NCBI GenBank assembly: GCA_964384625.1
Contig: CAYLNH010000198.1
Span: forward strand, 1 to 13,618
Direction: 5' to 3'
Source of the DNA: CAYLNH01 sp964384625
GTDB lineage: Bacteria > Verrucomicrobiota > Lentisphaeria > JABSQK01
Length of the DNA: 13,618 nucleotides
Shown here: positions 7,721 to 13,618 of the stretch, piece by piece
How positions within the stretch are numbered: the first letter of the stretch is position 1
How the letters are laid out: each line of letters begins with the position of its first letter
Notes under the pieces: generated by a model
What the model was told of the DNA's origin: nothing
Database searches by the model: none
The model's input: the letters and a program-made list of their open reading frames with translations, nothing else
Position numbers and translations under genes: made by a program

Positions 7721-7738
7721 GTGCCCGCAGACGGGCAC
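7721..7738. repeat. Palindromic repeat copy B, downstream of the terminator
   Basis: GTGCCC, spacer GCAGAC, GGGCAC: 16 of 18 bases match copy A at 7266-7283. Here the arms extend to nine pairs (ACAGTGCCC 7718-7726 with GGGCACTGT 7733-7741). The right arm can alternatively pair downstream, ACTGTG (7737-7742) with CACAGT (7746-7751), so the two hairpins are mutually exclusive. Confidence 0.7.
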
Positions 7739-7847
7739 TGTGGGGCACAGTCAGCGGATTTGAACCTGGACGGCTGGCAGAGTGCCTGTTTCGGGGCAGT
7801 TTTTTTTGCTTGTGGGCGGGCGGACAACGGGGAGCTCGACGATTTTC

Positions 7848-7871
7848 CCCGGCAGGGGTGACCTTGCCGGG
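7848..7871 (+). other. Stable hairpin with GTGA tetraloop
   Basis: CCCGGCAGGG (7848-7857) pairs with CCTTGCCGGG (7862-7871), ten pairs including one G-T, closing a GTGA loop. As RNA this is a GNRA-class tetraloop, a common element of structured RNAs. No T-run follows, so it is not an obvious terminator. Confidence 0.5.
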
Positions 7872-7985
7872 AACGGCGGGATGGTTGGAAGCGGCAAGAA
7901 CAGGAATCATCGCGCCGGCGGCGGATTCATTTACAGATGACGGCAAAGAACGAGATCGGCGTTGCTGTTGAACAGGGGCGGTGGA

Positions 7986-8001
7986 TTGGCAGGCCTGCCA
8001 A
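7986..8001. other. Perfect 16-base palindrome
   Basis: TTGGCAGGCCTGCCAA is fully self-complementary with no spacer. It could be a dimeric protein-binding site or arise by chance in GC-rich DNA. No promoter was recognised beside it. Confidence 0.5.
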
Positions 8002-8104
8002 CGGGACGAACACGGCACGGCAGCACTCCGGCTGACCGGCCGCGGGTCCGTCGATCAGGAGTACAGCCGGCCGCTGCCGGCATGCATGGTTCCGGTCGCG
8101 GGCG

Positions 8105-8136
8105 AACAAAAGGGCCCGGACATTGTAGTCCGGGCC
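8105..8136 (-). terminator. Rho-independent terminator, minus strand
   Basis: A nine-pair stem, GGCCCGGAC (8113-8121) with GTCCGGGCC (8128-8136), six-base loop; on the minus strand it is followed by C and TTTTGTT. It lies about 150 bases after the NUDIX stop codon and probably ends that transcript. Confidence 0.65.
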
Positions 8137-8285
8137 GACGGGCTTAAGGAGGCATTCTGCCGCGTCCCGCGGCAGCGAAGATCAGCTCGTTTCAGGCATG
8201 CCGGCCTCCCGGGCCCGCAGATACGACGATTCGCTTTCGCAACCGTCTCTTAACCTGTTAAGATGCGCGGCAGCGATGAATTGAT

Positions 8286-8774
8286 TCAGAAATCTTGCGC
8301 CGGCAGTTGCGCCTGGTAAAGCACCAGTTCGTGATCGACAAGTTCGCCGCCGCGATAGGTGAAGGTCCCCGAAAAAAAGCGGCCGCTTTCCAGGTGTTCG
8401 AGGAAATACCTGTCGCCGCCCCAGAGATTGAGATCGAGTAGACGGTCGTCGTCAATCCACTCCAGGTGGCCCTCTTCGGTTTCGGTCAGTTCACCGTCGA
8501 AGTCGCGGGCGACAAAGACGAACACATACCAGTCGTCGCCGCGGGCGAATTCAGGGAAGGTGAGGAACCCGCGAAGCTCCGGGTTGCGGATTGTTAAACC
8601 GCATTCCTCTTTGATCTCGCGGGTGACGCAGGCCTCCGGCGACTCGCCTGCTTCGAACTTGCCGCCGAGCCCGTTCCATTTGCCTTCGTGAATGTCGTTT
8701 TTCCGCTTGACGCGATGCAGCATCAGCGTCCGGGAGCCGTCCTTGATGTAACAGAGTGTCGCCAGAATTTGCAT
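8286..8774 (-). CDS. NUDIX hydrolase, MutT / 8-oxo-dGTP diphosphatase type
   Basis: A 162-residue NUDIX enzyme expected to hydrolyse oxidised nucleoside triphosphates to the monophosphate and pyrophosphate. A complete NUDIX box spans residues 38-60: Gly38, Glu44, then REIKEECGL (52-60) with the metal-binding Glu56 and Glu57. The upstream motif MLHRVKRKNDIHEGKWNGLGG (split here: MLHR, then HEGKWNGLGG) is typical of 8-oxo-dGTPase-like members. ATG 8774 gives the usual family N-terminus (MQILATLCYI). An alternative ATG at 8804 adds ten residues and overlaps the stop of a 41-codon ORF as ATGA. Neither start has a clear Shine-Dalgarno. Substrate assignment within the NUDIX family is tentative. Confidence 0.93.
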   Translation of the reverse strand: MQILATLCYIKDGSRTLMLHRVKRKNDIHEGKWNGLGGKFEAGESPEACVTREIKEECGLTIRNPELRGFLTFPEFARGDDWYVFVFVARDFDGELTETEEGHLEWIDDDRLLDLNLWGGDRYFLEHLESGRFFSGTFTYRGGELVDHELVLYQAQLPAQDF

Positions 8775-8800
8775 ACTTCGACAGTAGTTGTGTCGCGTTC

Positions 8801-8926
8801 TCATGCAAGGCTTGTGTAACGCCGGTGCAGCGGCTGGATCCGGAAACGGCCGTTTGTGAGCTGCACTGTCGCGCCGGCGGCGCCGCGTTCGTCAAAGATC
8901 CAGGCCCGAACCTGAATCTCTCCCAT
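8801..8926 (-). CDS. Possible 41-residue protein upstream of the NUDIX gene
   Basis: An ATG at 8926 opens a 41-codon frame starting MGEIQVRAWIFDERG and ending RRYTSLA. Its composition looks protein-like, about 70 percent of third positions are G or C, and its TGA stop overlaps the alternative NUDIX start as ATGA, the arrangement of translationally coupled genes. Against it: the ribosome site is weak (GGCGGGAACC before the ATG) and I do not recognise the sequence. The frame stays open upstream, so it could also be the tail of a decayed longer gene. Confidence 0.3.
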   Translation of the reverse strand: MGEIQVRAWIFDERGAAGATVQLTNGRFRIQPLHRRYTSLA

Positions 8927-9183
8927 GGTTCCCGCCGGGCGGCCGTAAACGGGCGTCCGGCTTCTCCTTAGAGGTTGCGAATCGCGGCGGCGGCTCTAGT
9001 GTGTATCGACCCATGAAACCGAGGCGTGATCCCGCACCTCGTCGCGCTCTGCTTCGGCAGTCGCGAACCACAATATTCCTATCGCTTTGCCGCAACTGCC
9101 TGGCAGAGCAGCGAAGATCCCGCGGAATCACTTATGCTCCCGGATCTCCGGGACGACACACTGGAGTATGGCAGAAGGTCGCT
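8927..9183. other. Intergenic region upstream of the CBM-like protein gene
   Basis: With the uncertain small ORF before it, about 380 bases here lack a firm gene. Visible: a CCCGGA-TC-TCCGGG hairpin (9139-9152) in the presumed leader of the gene starting at 9184, and a weak TATGCT (9133-9138) without a matching -35. I see no convincing promoter. Confidence 0.4.
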
Positions 9184-10563
9184 ATGCACATACCGGATTT
9201 CCACACGGCTGAAATCAACCTCGACTGCCGCACCTTGAACGACCACGGCAAGACCGTGGCCTATGTCTCGCCCCAGGGCTATGTCGACTGGCTGTTGACG
9301 GCGCCCGACGATGACGGCGAGATCCTGGATGCCGTTCGCATCGAACCGCATTTGTGCTGGGTGCTGGGGACCAAATTCAACCTGCACCTGCCGCATCTCT
9401 GTGAGGAACAGGACGAAGTCGCCATTGAAGTCACGGATGGCGGTACGGCAGCCGTATTCACCGGGAAGTCCCACTCGAAGGACGGCCGCTTCACCGGGCG
9501 GCATTCCGCCGAGATCCGGATGGACCCGGAGACCAACCGCTATTGCTGGCGGGTTCGGACGACGTTGACCTACAGCGGCACGGAACCGTGCGAGCTGCCG
9601 TGGATCGAGTATACGAATGTATACCCGTTCGGCACCGGCCGCTGTATGTTGTTCGCGCCGGTGAAACGGTTTGACCGCACCTTGCTGGTGGACCGGGACG
9701 GCACGGTCTGGCACTTCCCGCATCAACACTGCATGCACTACGGCAGAAAGATCAGCCAACTGGAGTTCGCCGAAGGCAGTCTGGGCGGGTTCTTCGGGGA
9801 GGACCGCAATCCGGTGGTGATTGTTGAGCAGAGTACGCTGCCTCCGGACTGGGCGATTTGTGATATGTACTACGATCTGCATTGCGGCAGTCGTCCGCAA
9901 GGCCCGATCCAGCCGGGCGCCGAACATCGCTGGCAATACGCGATCCGCTGCCTCGATGCCGAGGAATCGCGCAAGTTCACTGCCGCCGCCCGGTATGTCC
10001 CGGTCACGGCGGACGACTACGAAACCTTTGCCATGCCGCGGCTGGCGCTCGGACAGAACGACCTGGGCCGGCCCGTGGTAATCGACGATGTCGAGGACGC
10101 CTCGGGGTTTCGCCCGGACCCGCCCGAAAAGGTCTGGGACCGGGAGATCGGGCCGCCGGGGAAGGGCGCTTTGCGGCTGACCAACCGCACGGCAAAGGAA
10201 ACCGTGTGGTCGGCAACGCCGCCGTCCCAGATCCCGAGCGAACGCAAGTTCAACCTGTCCGCCCTGGTAAAGACCGAGAACGTCGAGGGCAGGGGGATCT
10301 ACCTCCGGGTCCGGTACCACACGTTCGAATGGCGCCCCGAGCCGCACGTGGACTGGGTGCAGACGCTGGAGTCCGAACCGGTGAACGGCACTGCCGACTG
10401 GGTGCGAATCCACGTCCCGGAACTGGTTGTACCCGAAGAGCACTTCGATTATCTCGTCTGGATCGATGTCGTTCTCGAAGGCAGCGGAACAGCCTGGCTG
10501 ACGGATGTCGGCGTGGAACTGCAGGGCATCGAAGCGGACGTCCCCGAACTCGCCCCGGCCTAG
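9184..10563 (+). CDS. Unknown beta-rich protein with C-terminal CBM-like jelly roll
   Basis: A 459-residue protein. The frame is open from 9001, but ATG 9184 has AGAAGG five bases upstream and starts a cleaner N-terminus (MHIPDFHTAEINLDC). The first roughly 290 residues are rich in alternating hydrophobic and aromatic strands, with LPWIEYTNVYPFGTGRC and GTVWHFPHQHCMHYG; this suggests a large beta-sandwich, but I cannot assign a family. From about residue 299 to 448 the pattern changes to a carbohydrate-binding-module-like jelly roll: GKGALRLTN, FNLSALVKTENVEGRGIYL, NGTADWVRIHVPE, and a closing GSGTAWLTDVGVEL, as in CBM4/9-type folds. There is no signal peptide, unusual for a CBM-bearing protein. 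It may act on carbohydrates, in keeping with the nearby fucosidase; function unknown. Confidence 0.8.
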   Translation: MHIPDFHTAEINLDCRTLNDHGKTVAYVSPQGYVDWLLTAPDDDGEILDAVRIEPHLCWVLGTKFNLHLPHLCEEQDEVAIEVTDGGTAAVFTGKSHSKDGRFTGRHSAEIRMDPETNRYCWRVRTTLTYSGTEPCELPWIEYTNVYPFGTGRCMLFAPVKRFDRTLLVDRDGTVWHFPHQHCMHYGRKISQLEFAEGSLGGFFGEDRNPVVIVEQSTLPPDWAICDMYYDLHCGSRPQGPIQPGAEHRWQYAIRCLDAEESRKFTAAARYVPVTADDYETFAMPRLALGQNDLGRPVVIDDVEDASGFRPDPPEKVWDREIGPPGKGALRLTNRTAKETVWSATPPSQIPSERKFNLSALVKTENVEGRGIYLRVRYHTFEWRPEPHVDWVQTLESEPVNGTADWVRIHVPELVVPEEHFDYLVWIDVVLEGSGTAWLTDVGVELQGIEADVPELAPA

Positions 10564-10899
10564 CCTGGACGGTCTGACTTAAGACGGATTTGGGGCGTTT
10601 GACTGACCGTGCTTCAGCGCCAACGGCGGTGCACACAACAGCCCGGTCATCGCCCCTGGAACCGTATGCGCAACGAGTTGTTCCCGGTACATCCCATTCG
10701 TCTCCGCCTGCAGCACGCCATAACGTTGGGCGTTACTCATAGCTGACCGAGTCAACGCCCGGGTCTGTTGTCCAGCGGGGGGTGTGTCTGAAGGACAGGA
10801 CAAACGGATGAGGTCTTCCGGAGCGGCGGACGTCAATTCGCTGGTACTCTCGGGCGAAAGATCGATGTCAACCCTTTTTGTGTCGCGTGCAGCCCGGAA
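10564..10899. other. Gene-free stretch between the CBM-like gene and the zinc-ribbon gene
   Basis: About 336 bases with no gene I can support. No strong terminator for the upstream plus-strand gene is visible. On the minus strand the frame after the zinc-ribbon TAG stays open to 10579; its third-position GC looks lower than in the neighbouring genes. A consensus TTGACA sits at 10866-10871 (minus) without a good -10. Confidence 0.4.
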
Positions 10900-11031
10900 C
10901 TAGAGCTTCTTCGGTTTGCAGCAGTTCTTTCCTTTCGGCACTTCAGCGCCGCATTTGTCGCAAACGAAACGCGCTTTCTTTGCCATCTTTCTGCGTTTCT
11001 TCTTCCCCGCTTTACACGCCTTTTTGCTCAT
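10900..11031 (-). CDS. 43-residue basic zinc-ribbon protein
   Basis: A very short gene encoding MSKKACKAGKKKRRKMAKKA followed by ARFVCDKCGAEVPKGKNCC and KPKKL. Cys24-x2-Cys27 and Cys37-Cys38 look like a minimal zinc ribbon; Cys6 is extra. About two fifths of the residues are Lys or Arg, so nucleic-acid binding is plausible. A shorter form could start at Met16. The Shine-Dalgarno is weak (GGGA). It lies 63 bases after the hybrid kinase on the same strand with no strong terminator between, so co-transcription is likely. The spaced cysteines, Lys/Arg bias and lack of any competing frame argue that it is real. The family is not named with certainty and no function is known to me. Confidence 0.7.
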   Translation of the reverse strand: MSKKACKAGKKKRRKMAKKARFVCDKCGAEVPKGKNCCKPKKL

Positions 11032-11094
11032 CAATGGATCCCGCTGTTGTCATTCATTGCCACCCCTGTATTCAGGCACTCCGCCGGAGCAAAG

Positions 11095-13425
11095 TCAGTT
11101 GCGCTTCTTCAGAATCCGCTTTTTCAGCACGGTCTTGTGCTTCGTCTGCGGCGTCGGCGGCTTCGGAGCCGGCGGTTTGGCGATCGGCTCGGCCTTGGGC
11201 GGCCGGCGCCGCAGAACAACCGAACGCTCGGGGTTCTTGTCGAGCAGCTTGCGAACGGTGCGCAACAGCTTGCCCGGCATGATCGGCTTGGCCAGAAACT
11301 TCGCCTGCTCGTCCTCCATCGCCTCGGCAATCGAGGGATGGCCGGTGTGCCCCGACATGAAGATGACCTTGATGCTCTTGTGCGTCTGCCGATACTGCCG
11401 GGCCAACTCCGTGGCCGTCATCCCCGGCATCACCACGTCGGAAATCAAAACGTCGATCGAACGGCCCGCGCCCAGGGCAATCGCCTGGTCGCCGTTCTCC
11501 GCCTGCAGTACCGTGTAGCCTTTGCTCTGCAGAACTTCACACAAAGCCAGCCGAACCAGGTCCTCGTCGTCCACGATCAGGATGGTCTCCCGCCCGTTGA
11601 CGGACGGCAGTTCGATGCTGTGACGGCTCCAGATCTGTTCGTCCGTCTCGTCAACCGCCGCAAAGCTCAAAACAAAAGCAGTCCCTTCTCCCGGCGCGGT
11701 CCGCACATCGATGTCCAGCCCCCACCGTGTAACGAAGCCGTAGACCATGGCCAGCCCGAGGCCGCCGGTTTCCGTGCCGCTGCGAGTCGAGAAGAACGGT
11801 TCGAAAATGCGCTCGGCTGTCTCCGGATCCATGCCGTGGCCGGTGTCGGAGACCGTCAGCGTCACGATCTTCTCGGCCGTGCCGTTCGCGTTGGCGACCT
11901 CTTCGTTGCGGGTCTCGACGCGGACCACGCCGCCTTCGGGCATGGCGTCCCGGGCGTTCAGACAGAGATTGAGCAGGACCTGGTTCACCTGCGGCGCACT
12001 GGCCCGGATCAGACCAAGCATCGGCTGCAGGTCTGTTTCGAACGTGATGGCTTCGCCGACGGAGCGGCGCAGCATCTCTTCCATCTCGTCAATCACATGG
12101 TTGAGACTGACGATATCCGGTGTCGGCGACAGCTCCTGCTGCGAGAACCCGAGCAACTGCTCGGTCAGTGAACTGCCCTTCAACGCCGCCTGGTTGATCT
12201 CCCGGGCATAGCCGTGCACCTCGCTGTCGGCCGGGCTCTTGAACATGATCAGCTCGGAAAAACTGTACACCCCGGTCAGGACGTTGTTGAAGTCATGACA
12301 GATATGGTTGGCCAGACGTCCGACCGCGTCCATCTTGTGGGCGTGCCGCAACTGCTCCTGCATGGCCTTCTCATTGGTCACGTCGTGGGCGATGGCCGTG
12401 TACCCGATCGTCGCGTCCTCGGCGTTGCGGATCGGACTGACGACGGCTTCCACATCAATGGCGTCGCCCTCGGAGCGGTCGAACGTCATCTGCCCCCGCC
12501 ACACCAGGCCGCGACTGAGTGCTTCCACCATCTCTTCGACAAACGGTTGATTGCCGACGACCGCGTGAAAATCCTTGATCGCCCGGTCGATCACGTCGTC
12601 CGCGGCGATCTGCGTCAACTCCAGGAACGCCGGATTGACATAGCTCACGACGCCGTTTACGTCCGTGATCAGGATGGCGTCCGGAGATTGCTGGACCACG
12701 GTGGTCAGCCGGTGTTTCTGGAGCTCGGACTGCTGGCGGTCGGAGAGATCGTGCAGGACCACGATGCAGCCCAGGAGCGTGCCGCCGTCGTCCGTCAACG
12801 GAGCAAATTGGCCGGCGACCGGCAGCAGCTTGTGGTCGTTGGCGCGGAACAGCACGCAGTCCGTCAGGTCGACGCCCTGCCTGGTGTCGACCACGGTCTG
12901 CAGCATGGCCTCCGGCGTCGCCGCCGTGTCGTCGGCATTCAGTGTGCAGACGTCCTTCAGCGCTTTGCCGACCGAGCGCCGGGCGGAACAGCCGGTCATC
13001 CGTTCGGCGGCGGCGTTCATCATCATGATCACCCCGCGGTTGTCGGTGGAGATGAGGCCGACGCCGGCGGTGTTCAGGGCGGAATTGAACCACTTGGCCT
13101 TTTCCTGGATCGCAGTGGAAGTCCTGACGTGGGTATGGCGCCGCCGGGCGATCAGGGCTGCGGCGCCGCCTGCCAGCAGGACCGCCAAGACACGGGCATA
13201 GAGCGCCGGCAGGGGAATATCCAGAAGCAGCAGGTCGAAGAAGGAGGTCTCATAGAACAACACCGCCCCGAGGATTGTGTCGGCAAGCCAGACGACGACG
13301 CCGGCGATGCCGCCGCACACCCCCATGAAGAAAAGCACACTCAACCACGAGCGCGAATCCTCCTCGTCCTCGAGGAAATACGCCTCGTTCTCGGCTGCAG
13401 CATCGGTTTCCAGGGTGTCCGGCAT
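11095..13425 (-). CDS. Membrane-bound PAS hybrid sensor histidine kinase with receiver domain
   Basis: A 776-residue hybrid kinase. An acidic N-terminus precedes two hydrophobic segments (about 27-58 and 65-93). PAS 1 lies at about 108-228 (TAGVGLISTDNRGVIMMMN) and PAS 2 at about 238-352 (SPDAILITDVNGVVSYVNPA). The HisKA segment has the phospho-acceptor His377 in ICHDFNNVLTG, followed by an ATPase domain with N box NQVLLNLCLNARDAMPEGG (481-499), G1 VSDTGHGMD, F box RIFEPFFSTR and G2 GGLGLAMVYG. A C-terminal receiver (612-730) has acceptor Asp663 in LISDVVMPGM and Lys713 in LAKP. Residues 736-776 form a Lys/Arg/Pro tail. It would sense a membrane or cytoplasmic signal and relay phosphate to its own receiver. 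No separate output regulator is seen; a small zinc-ribbon gene follows. Confidence 0.95.
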   Translation of the reverse strand: MPDTLETDAAAENEAYFLEDEEDSRSWLSVLFFMGVCGGIAGVVVWLADTILGAVLFYETSFFDLLLLDIPLPALYARVLAVLLAGGAAALIARRRHTHVRTSTAIQEKAKWFNSALNTAGVGLISTDNRGVIMMMNAAAERMTGCSARRSVGKALKDVCTLNADDTAATPEAMLQTVVDTRQGVDLTDCVLFRANDHKLLPVAGQFAPLTDDGGTLLGCIVVLHDLSDRQQSELQKHRLTTVVQQSPDAILITDVNGVVSYVNPAFLELTQIAADDVIDRAIKDFHAVVGNQPFVEEMVEALSRGLVWRGQMTFDRSEGDAIDVEAVVSPIRNAEDATIGYTAIAHDVTNEKAMQEQLRHAHKMDAVGRLANHICHDFNNVLTGVYSFSELIMFKSPADSEVHGYAREINQAALKGSSLTEQLLGFSQQELSPTPDIVSLNHVIDEMEEMLRRSVGEAITFETDLQPMLGLIRASAPQVNQVLLNLCLNARDAMPEGGVVRVETRNEEVANANGTAEKIVTLTVSDTGHGMDPETAERIFEPFFSTRSGTETGGLGLAMVYGFVTRWGLDIDVRTAPGEGTAFVLSFAAVDETDEQIWSRHSIELPSVNGRETILIVDDEDLVRLALCEVLQSKGYTVLQAENGDQAIALGAGRSIDVLISDVVMPGMTATELARQYRQTHKSIKVIFMSGHTGHPSIAEAMEDEQAKFLAKPIMPGKLLRTVRKLLDKNPERSVVLRRRPPKAEPIAKPPAPKPPTPQTKHKTVLKKRILKKRN

Positions 13426-13503
13426 AGTCGCTCAACGGCCCGAAAATGAATCACGACAACCAACCCGAAACGCCGGCTGTCGCAGTTAGCCATTCCCATT
13501 GAC

Positions 13504-13531
13504 ACTATAGCCGTTGAGGCGGCCCTGTCAA
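13504..13531 (-). promoter_or_regulatory. Near-consensus promoter of the hybrid kinase gene
   Basis: On the minus strand, TTGACA (13526-13531, 6/6), 16 bases, TATAGT (13504-13509, 5/6). The predicted start lies about 70 bases before the ATG at 13425. This is the strongest sigma70-type promoter in the window. A second TTGACA in inverted orientation (13499-13504) has no matching -10. Confidence 0.75.
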
Positions 13532-13561
13532 CGAAGCAGCCCGGTTGGGGTGAGCCCTCGT

Positions 13562-13618
13562 TCACTGCCCTTCGCGGTCCGCATAGAGATCCCGCACCCT
13601 CTTGAGCGCCGAAGCCTC
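13562..13618 (-). CDS. C-terminal end of a gene cut by the window edge
   Basis: The minus-strand frame entering from the right edge reads EASALKRVRDLYADREGQ and stops at TGA (13562-13564). The 18 residues are amphipathic and protein-like with GC-rich third positions. Too little is present to identify the product. The kinase promoter lies between it and the kinase, so they are probably separate transcription units. Confidence 0.45.
   Translation of the reverse strand, partial: EASALKRVRDLYADREGQ

Larger units (their letters stand above)
7635..8285. other. Gene-free, hairpin-rich stretch of about 650 bases
   Basis: No convincing gene on either strand; open frames here have implausible composition and no ribosome site. 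A 32-codon frame at 7937-8035 (plus) was considered but lacks a Shine-Dalgarno. Contents in order: strong terminator (7661-7705); palindrome copy B inside an alternative-hairpin cluster (7718-7751); weak 5-pair hairpin followed by eight T (about 7783-7807); hairpin with a GTGA tetraloop (7848-7871); perfect 16-base palindrome (7986-8001); minus-strand terminator (8105-8136); 8-pair hairpin CTGCCGCG/CGCGGCAG (8157-8175); near-palindrome CTTAACCTGTTAAG (8249-8262). An unannotated small RNA or a decayed gene is possible. Confidence 0.6.

Noticed and set aside
7741..7775. tRNA-like T-loop on the minus strand (GGTTCAAATCC, within 7755-7766)
   Set aside because: The flanking T-stem pairs only at two positions (CCAGG against CCGCT), and no acceptor, D or anticodon arms could be laid out, so it is not a tRNA.
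8145..8151. AAGGAGG, a perfect Shine-Dalgarno-like sequence in the gene-free stretch
   Set aside because: No ATG, GTG or TTG follows at a usable distance that opens more than a trivial frame.
12214..13449. Long plus-strand frame of 411 codons
   Set aside because: It is antisense to the hybrid kinase, whose domain motifs are unmistakable; the composition is that of a GC-rich shadow frame.

Overview
The window is GC-rich and densely coding. Its gene content is two-domain arrestin, TAXI-type TRAP transporter, GH29 alpha-L-fucosidase, a GntR/LacI hybrid regulator, a carbohydrate-module-like protein and a hybrid sensor kinase. This fits a polysaccharide-using bacterium of the PVC group (Lentisphaerota or Kiritimatiellota style). 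That placement is inferred from gene content only; there is no rRNA or marker gene here.

Layout, left to right. (1) 112-1041, minus: an alpha-arrestin-like protein, divergent from (2) 1206-2186, plus: a lipoprotein TAXI solute-binding protein. (3) 2253-3569, minus: a cytoplasmic alpha-L-fucosidase, convergent with the binding protein and separated from it by two small hairpins. (4) 3856-5967, plus: the fused TAXI-TRAP permease that would normally directly follow the binding protein. (5) 6038-7126, minus: a GntR-family repressor with a LacI-type sensor domain. (6) 7359-7634, plus: a 91-residue two-helix membrane protein with its own promoter and a very strong intrinsic terminator. (7) 7635-8285: about 650 bases without a convincing gene but rich in hairpins and palindromes. 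(8) 8286-8774, minus: a MutT-like NUDIX hydrolase, perhaps preceded by a 41-codon ORF. (9) 9184-10563, plus: a 459-residue beta-rich protein of unknown function with a C-terminal CBM-like jelly roll. (10) 10900-11031, minus: a 43-residue very basic zinc-ribbon protein, directly downstream of (11) 11095-13425, minus: a membrane-bound PAS/PAS hybrid histidine kinase with a receiver domain and a Lys/Pro-rich tail. (12) 13562-13618, minus: the last 18 codons of another gene cut by the window edge.

How the parts may work together: the fucosidase, the TAXI transporter and the GntR/LacI regulator plausibly form a small uptake-and-hydrolysis locus under sugar-responsive control. The transporter substrate and the inducer cannot be read from sequence. 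The hybrid kinase and zinc-ribbon gene look like a separate signalling unit with a near-consensus promoter.

Most worth a second look: a palindrome, GTGCCC-GCAGNN-GGGCAC, occurs twice and brackets the small membrane protein gene, with one copy lying on its promoter. Others are the tiny zinc-ribbon gene behind the kinase, the fucosidase inserted between the two halves of a TRAP transporter, the bacterial alpha-arrestin, and the structured gene-free stretch. I did not find a CRISPR array, transposase, tRNA, rRNA or recognisable defence system.
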